Below, piece after piece: positions 57,247 to 64,000 of a stretch of DNA of 64,000 nucleotides; the stretch's first letter is position 1; every line of letters starts with the position of its first letter. Both the position numbers and the translations under genes were made by a program. The notes below the pieces were generated by a model. That model searched no databases. It was given only the letters and a program-made list of their open reading frames with translations, and was not told the DNA's origin. The stretch covers positions 74,772,001 through 74,836,000 of the forward strand of contig CM034546.1 of NCBI GenBank assembly GCA_020055645.1, in the 5' to 3' direction. This DNA comes from Tomocerus qinae (Eukaryota; Arthropoda; Collembola; Entomobryomorpha; Tomoceridae).

Positions 57247-58525
57247 AGCTCGCCTGAAAAAGCGAGCTTATAGAACCGCACAGTCTGTCCGTACGTCCGT
57301 ACGTCTGTACGTCCGTACGTCCGTCGCCACGATAACTTTCGAAAGCAATGACGGATATTGACCAAACTTGGCAAAAACAATGCCTATGGACCACTAACGA
57401 TCCCTATTGAATTGGGGGTTAATCGGTCCATTGGTTGCTGAGATAACGCGCGCTCACTTTGTCTTCATTTTGATAGTCAAAATGAAAATATGGCATTAAA
57501 TGGACATTAAAAGTTCATTTGTGCTTCCTATGGATTGTTAGCGGGATAGTACAAATTATTAAATGCCGCTTCGACCAAATTTAAGATTTTATAATAAAGT
57601 AAATAAATCCGGAGAATACCTATTATTGGACGGAAATAAATCAATTTCGCATTTATATGCACACTGATAGTCAAATTTACATTTTTCGAATTGGGTTTCT
57701 TTATGATAGTCAATATTAACCGATTTTGATTTCTTGTTCATTTTGATAATTAATATTAGTCAAATTAGATTTTTTGTTTATTTTAAAATTCATTATTGTT
57801 TAACTTTGATGTTGTGTTTATTTTGATACTCAATATTATTCAATTTTGAATTTTTGTTTATTTTGATAATCAGTATTATTCAATTTTGAATTTTTGTTTA
57901 TTTTAATACTCAGTATTATTCTATTTTGATTTTTTGTTATTTTTGATACTCAATCTTAATCAATTTTGATGTTCTGTTGATTTTCATAGTCAACAATTAT
58001 AAATTTTGATTTTCTGTTGATTTTCATAGTCAACAGTTATCTATTTTGAATTTCTTCTGATTTTCATAGTCAACAATTATCTATTTTGATTTTCTGTTGA
58101 TTTTAATACTCAATAATAATCTATTTTGATTTTCTGTTGATTTTAATACTCAATAATAATCTATTTTGATTATCTGTTGATTTTAATAGTCAATATTAAT
58201 CTATTTTGACTTTCTGTTGATTTTATAAGTCAATAATAACCTATTTTGACTTTCTGTTGATTTTAATAGTCAATATTAATCTATTTTGACTTTCTGTTGA
58301 TTTTATAAGTCAATAATAACCTATTTTGACTTTCTGTTGATTTTAATAGTCAATATTAATCTATTTTGATTTTCTCTTAATCTTATAAGATTTTTCCAAT
58401 AATTATAAATGTTGATTTAGTTTGAATTACATTTTACTAATCAAAAAAATATTATTATTATTCCACCAAAAATGTGTACACGGTTCCCTTTGATCAGGCG
58501 AGCTTCTGTTACAGCTTGCCGTAGG
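57247..58525. mobile_element. Element E copy 2
   Basis: 1279 bases, same insertion point within the monomer and the same internal order as copy 1, with only scattered substitutions. The shared insertion point shows that it arose by tandem duplication of the block, not by a separate insertion. Confidence 0.8.
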
Positions 58526-60590
58526 TTTTAAATTTAGAAATACTGATGCAAGTAGTTTTTTATGGGTGTTATACTGCATAGTTATTCATTAAATTTCTGT
58601 TAGATTAAAACAACGATGCTTCTATTCAAGTCATTTATTTATAAATCGAGTAATTAGCAATGGTATTTTTTCAGCGCAGCACATCATTAATGTGAATACC
58701 TAACATTGAAAGACACTGCCCTCGAGTCAAAAATACCCACCCAACCATCTGTTCATTTAAGGTGATTGCAGTAACTTTCAGGGAGATACTATAGATCTAA
58801 TTAAATTGTTCCTAATATAAACATAATTATTATACTATGTATGCAAAATATCTGGTACATTTGTTGATTTTTTAAATTTAGAAATACTGATGCAAGTAGT
58901 TTTTTATGGGTGTTATAATGCATCGTTTTTCATTAAATTTCTGTTAAATTAAAACAACGATGCTTCTATTTAAGTCATTTATTTGTAAATCAAATAATTA
59001 GCAATATTTTTGTTTCAGCGCAGCACATCATTAATGAGAATACCTATCATTGAGTGACACTGTCCTCCTGTCAAAAATATCCACACAACCATCTGTTCAT
59101 TTAAGGTGATTGCAGGAACTTTCAGCGAGATACTATAAATCTAATTAAATTGTTCATAATATAAACATAATTATCATACCATGTATGCAAAATATCTGGT
59201 ACATTTGTTGATTTTTTAAATTTAGAAATACTGATGCAAGTAGTTTTTTATTATTGTTATACTGCATCGTTATTCATTAAATTTTGTTAAATTAAAACAA
59301 CGATGCTTCTATTCAAGTCATTTATTTTTAAATCGAGTAATTAGCAATATTTTTGTTTCAGCGCAGCACATCATTAATGAGAATACCTATCATTGAGTGA
59401 CACTGTCCTCCTGTCAAAAATATCCACACAACCATCTGTTCATTTACGGATATTGCAGGAACTTTAAGGCACCTACTATAGATCTATTTAAATTATTCGT
59501 AATATAAACATAATTATCATACCATGTATGCAAAATATCTGGTACATGTGTTAATTTTTGAAATTTAGAAATACTAATGCAAATAGTTTCTTATTATTGT
59601 TATACCGCATCGTTATTCATTAAATTTCTGTTAAATTAAAACAACGATGCTTCTATTCAAGTCATTTATTTATAAATCGAGTAATTGACAATGGTAATTT
59701 TTAAGCGCAGCACATCATTACGGTGAATACCTTACATTGACAGATACTGTCCTCGAGTAAAAAATAGCCACACAACAATCTGTTCATTTAAGGTGATTGC
59801 AGGAACTTTCAGGGAGATACTATAAATCTAATTAAATTGTTCCTAATATATACGTAATTATTATACTATCTGTAAAATATCTGGTATATTTGTTAATTTT
59901 TTGAAATTTAGAAATAATAATGCAAATAGTTTCTTATTATTGTTATACTGCATTTCTCTTCTTTAAATTTCTGTTAAATTAAAACAAAGATGCTTCTAGT
60001 TAAGTCAATAAGTATTAAACCGAGTAATTGACACTATTTTTGTTTTTCGCGCAGCTCATCAGTAATATGAATACCTAACATTGACAGAGACTGTCCTCAG
60101 TTAAAAATATTCAAACAACCTTCTGTTCATTTACGGATATTGCAGGAACTTTAAGGCACCTACTATAGATCTATTTAAATTATTCGTAATATAAACATAA
60201 TTATCATACCATGTATGCAAAATATCTGGTACATGTGTTAATTTTTGAAATTTAGAAATAGTGATGCCAGTAGTTTTTTATGGGTGTTATACTGCATCGT
60301 TTTTCATTAAATTCCTGTTAAATTAAAACAACGATGCTTCTATTTAACTCATTTATTTATAAATCGAGGAATTAACAATGGTAATTTTTCAGCGCAGCAC
60401 ATCATTACGGTGAATACCTTACATTGACAGATACTGTCCTCGAGTAAAAAATATCCACACAACAATCTGTTCATTTAAGGTGATTGTAGGAACTTTCAGG
60501 GAGATACTATAAATCTAATTAAATTGTTCGTAATAAAAACATAATGATTATACCATGTCTGTAAAATATCTGGTACATTTGTTGATTTTT

Positions 60591-61869
60591 AGCTCGCCTG
60601 AGGAAGCGAGCTTATAGAACCGCACAGTCTGTCCGTACGTCCGTACGTCTGTACGTCCGTACGTCCGTCGCCACGATAACATTCGAAAGCAATGACGGAT
60701 ATTGACCAAACTTGGCAAAAACAATGCCTATGGACCACTAACGATCCCTATTGAATTGGGGGTTAATCGGTCCATTGGTTGCTGAGATAACGCGCGCTCA
60801 CTTTGTCTTCATTTTGATAGTCAAAATGAAAATATGGCATTAAATGGACATTAAAAGTTCATTTGTGCTTCCTATGGATTGTTAGCGGGATAGTACAAAT
60901 TATTAAATGCCGCTTCGACCAAATTTAAGATTTTATAATAAAGTAAATAAATCCGGAGAATACCTATTATTGGACGGAAATAAATCAATTTCGCATTTAT
61001 ATGCACACTGATAGTCAAATTTACATTTTTCGAATTGGGTTTCTTTATGATAGTCAATATTAACCGATTTTGATTTCTTGTTCATTTTGATAATTAATAT
61101 TAGTCAAATTAGATTTTTTGTTTATTTTAAAATTCATTATTGTTTAACTTTGATGTTGTGTTTATTTTGATACTCAATATTATTCAATTTTGAATTTTTG
61201 TTTATTTTGATAATCAGTATTATTCAATTTTGAATTTTTGTTTATTTTAATACTCAGTATTATTCTATTTTGATTTTTTGTTATTTTTGATACTCAATCT
61301 TAATCAATTTTGATGTTCTGTTGATTTTCATAGTCAACAATTATAAATTTTGATTTTCTGTTGATTTTCATAGTCAACAGTTATCTATTTTGAATTTCTT
61401 CTGATTTTCATAGTCAACAATTATCTATTTTGATTTTCTGTTGATTTTAATACTCAATAATAATCTATTTTGATTTTCTGTTGATTTTAATAGTCAATAA
61501 TAATCTATTTTGATTATCTGTTGATTTTAATAGTCAATATTAATCTATTTTGACTTTCTGTTGATTTTATAAGTCAATAATAACCTATTTTGACTTTCTG
61601 TTGATTTTAATAGTCAATATTAATCAATTTTGACTTTCTGTTGATTTTATAAGTCAATAATAACCTATTTTGACTTTCTGTTGATTTTAATAGTCAATAT
61701 TAATCTATTTTGATTTTCTCTTAATCTTATAAGATTTTTCCAATAATTATAAATGTTGATTTAGTTTGAATTACATTTTACTAATCAAAAAAATATTATT
61801 ATTATTCCACCAAAAATGTGTACACGGTTCCCTTTGATCAGGCGAGCTTCTGTTACGGCTTGCCGTAAG
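60591..61869. mobile_element. Element E copy 3
   Basis: 1279 bases, same junctions as copies 1 and 2. E2 and E3 start 3344 bases apart and E1 and E2 3636 apart; the difference equals one satellite monomer less the 53-base E1 deletions. Confidence 0.8.
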
Positions 61870-64000
61870 TTTTAAATTTAGAAATACTGATGCAAGTAGT
61901 TTTTTATGGGTGTTATACTGCATAGTTATTCATTAAATTTCTGTTAGATTAAAACAACGATGCTTCTATTCAAGTCATTTATTTATTAATCGAGTAATTA
62001 GCAATGGTATTTTTTCAGCGCAGCACATCATTAATGTGAATACCTAACATTGAAACACACTGCCCTCGAGTCAAAAATACCCACCCAACCATCTGTTCAT
62101 TTAAGGTGATTGCAGGAACTTTCAGGGAGATACTATAGATCTAATTAAATTGTTCCTAATATAAACATAATTATCATACCATGTATGCAAAATATCTGGT
62201 ACATTTGTTGATTTTTTAAATTTAGAAATACTGATGCAAGTAGTTTTTTATGGGTGTTATAATGCATCGTTTTTCATTAAATTTCTGTTAAATTAAAACA
62301 ACGATGCTTCTATTTAAGTCATTTATTTGTAAATCAAATAATTAGCAATATTTTTGTTTCAGCGCAGCACATCATTAATGAGAATACCTATCATTGAGTG
62401 ACACTGTCCTCCTGTCAAAAATATCCACACAACCATCTGTTCATTTAAGGTGATTGCAGGAACTTTCAGGGAGATACTATAAATCTAATTAAATTGTTCG
62501 TAATAAAAACATAATGATTATACCATGTCTGTAAAATATCTGGTACATTTGTTGATTTTTTAAATTTAGAAATACTGATGCAAGTAGTTTTTTATGGGTG
62601 TTATACTGCATCGTTTTTCATTAAATTTCTGTTAGATTAAAACAACGATGCTTCTATTCAAGTCATTTATTTATAAATCCAGTAATTAGCAATGGTATTT
62701 TTTCAGCGCAGCACATCATTAATGTGAATACCTAACATTGACAGACACTGCCCTCGATTCAAAAATATCCACCCATTCATCTGTTCATTTAAGGTGATTG
62801 CAATAACTTTCAGGGAGATACTATAGATCTAATTAAATTGTTCCTAATATAAACATAATTATTATACTATGTCTGTTAAATATCTGGTACATGTGTTAAT
62901 TTTTGAAATTTAGAAATACTAATGCAAATAGTTTCTTATTATTGTTATACCGCATCGTTATTCATTAAATTTCTGTTAAATTAAAACAACGATGCTTCTA
63001 TTCAAGTCATTTATTTATAAATCGAGTAATTGACAATGGTAATTTTTAAGCGCAGCACATCATTACGGTGAATACCTTACATTGACAGATACTGTCCTCG
63101 AGTAAAAAATATCCACACAACAATCTGTTCATTTAAGGTGATTGCAGGAACTTTCAGGGAGATACTATAAATCTAATTAAATTGTTCGTAATAAAAACAT
63201 AATGATTATACCATGTCTGTAAAATATCTGGTACATTTGTTGATTTTTTAAATTTAGAAATACTGATGCAAGTAGTTTTTTATGGGTGTTATACTGCATC
63301 GTTTTTCATTAAATTTCTGTTAGATTAAAACAACGATGCTTCTATTCAAGTCATTTATTTATAAATCCAGTAATTAGCAATGGTATTTTTTCAGCGCAGC
63401 ACATCATTAATGTGAATACCTATCATTGAGTGACACTGTCCTCCTGTCAAAAATATCCACACAACCATCTGTTCATTTAAGGTGATTGCAGGAACTATCA
63501 GGGAGATACTATAAATCTAATTAAATTGTTCATAATATAAACATAATTATCATACCATGTATGCAAAATATCTGGTACATTTGTTGATTTTTTAAATTTA
63601 GAAATACTGATGCAAGTAGTTTTTTATTATTGTTATACTGCATCGTTATTGATTAAATTTCTGTTAAATTAAAACAACGATGCTTCTATTCAAGTCATTT
63701 ATTTTTAAATCGAGTAATTAGCAATATTTTTGTTTCAGCGCAGCACATCATTAATGAGAATACCTATCATTGAGTGACACTGTCCTCCTGTCAAAAATAT
63801 CCACACAACCATCTGTTCATTTAAGGTGATTGCAGGAACTTTCAGGGAGATACTATAGATCTAATTAAATTGTTCCTAATATAAACATAATTATCATACC
63901 ATGTATGAAAAATATCTGGTACATTTGTTGAATTTTTAAATTTAGAAATACTGATTAAAGTAGTTTTTTATGGGTGTTATAATGCATCGTTTTTCATTAA

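Larger units (their letters stand above)
52166..64000. repeat. 344-base satellite array with higher-order organisation
   Basis: Monomers of ~344 bases (anchor actgatgcaagtag at 52247, 52591, 52936, 53280 and so on) run head to tail from about 52166 to the window end. About 4 monomers precede E1, 7 lie between E1 and E2, 6 between E2 and E3, and 6 follow E3. Each monomer contains a short inverted repeat around tgcatcgttttt ... aaaacaacgatgc. Monomers differ by subtype, and the subtype order repeats between E copies, so blocks were duplicated as units. The array continues beyond the window. Confidence 0.95.

Noticed and set aside
53879..61057. Identical 61-codon minus-strand frame present three times (53879, 57528, 60872)
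   Set aside because: Part of element E copies that are recent tandem duplicates; identity reflects age, not protein selection.
52166..64000. Possible CRISPR-like array in the regular repeats
   Set aside because: Head-to-tail satellite monomers without unique spacers, in a eukaryotic context.

Overview
This is an AT-rich eukaryotic window with small spliced genes, GT-AG introns mostly of 50-500 bases, and heavy loading with young transposable elements and satellite DNA. The gene content points to an arthropod, probably a hexapod or springtail: a divergent ionotropic receptor, a gustatory receptor ending in the family's TY..LQF signature, a GMC oxidoreductase, an inhibitor-cystine-knot propeptide and an MADF-BESS/PIF-Harbinger transposon pair. 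The species cannot be settled from the sequence alone.

Layout. 1-961 (minus) is the 5' part of an ionotropic-receptor-like gene cut by the window edge. 2.0-2.9 kb holds two adjacent hAT-type MITEs. 3595-11476 is LTR element A: two 458-base LTRs with no difference seen, ATTA target duplications, a Gag-like ORF and no pol. 13994-17504 (plus) is a nine-exon GMC oxidoreductase with a hAT MITE in intron 5 and a TTAA-flanked palindromic MITE just downstream. 19453-25638 is LTR element B: two 734-base LTRs, ATAT target duplications, no gag or pol, a long antisense spliced ORF and a near-perfect 60-base minisatellite.

From 26.3 to 40.1 kb is the gene-rich part: a single-CUB membrane protein (plus), a cystine-knot prepropeptide (minus), a seven-exon gustatory receptor (minus), a YTHDC1-like m6A reader (minus), a lysine-rich protein of small exons (minus) and a small two-exon ORF (plus). 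Several hAT MITEs with 8-base target duplications lie among them.

From 40.1 kb to the end the window is mobile and satellite DNA: a 160-base satellite interrupted by a 1.6-kb foldback element, an apparently intact PIF/Harbinger transposon (44379-47807) with transposase and MADF-BESS genes, a decayed Ulp1-like gene, 40-base tandem repeats, and from about 52.17 kb to the window end a 344-base satellite. That satellite carries three copies of a 1.2-1.3-kb element, which makes a higher-order repeat.

The strongest candidates for something undescribed are the antisense spliced gene carried by LTR element B, the gag-only LTR element A with a repeated covarying hairpin in its non-coding RNA, and the satellite/element higher-order repeat. 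All joins and boundaries were read by eye; no search or fold was run.
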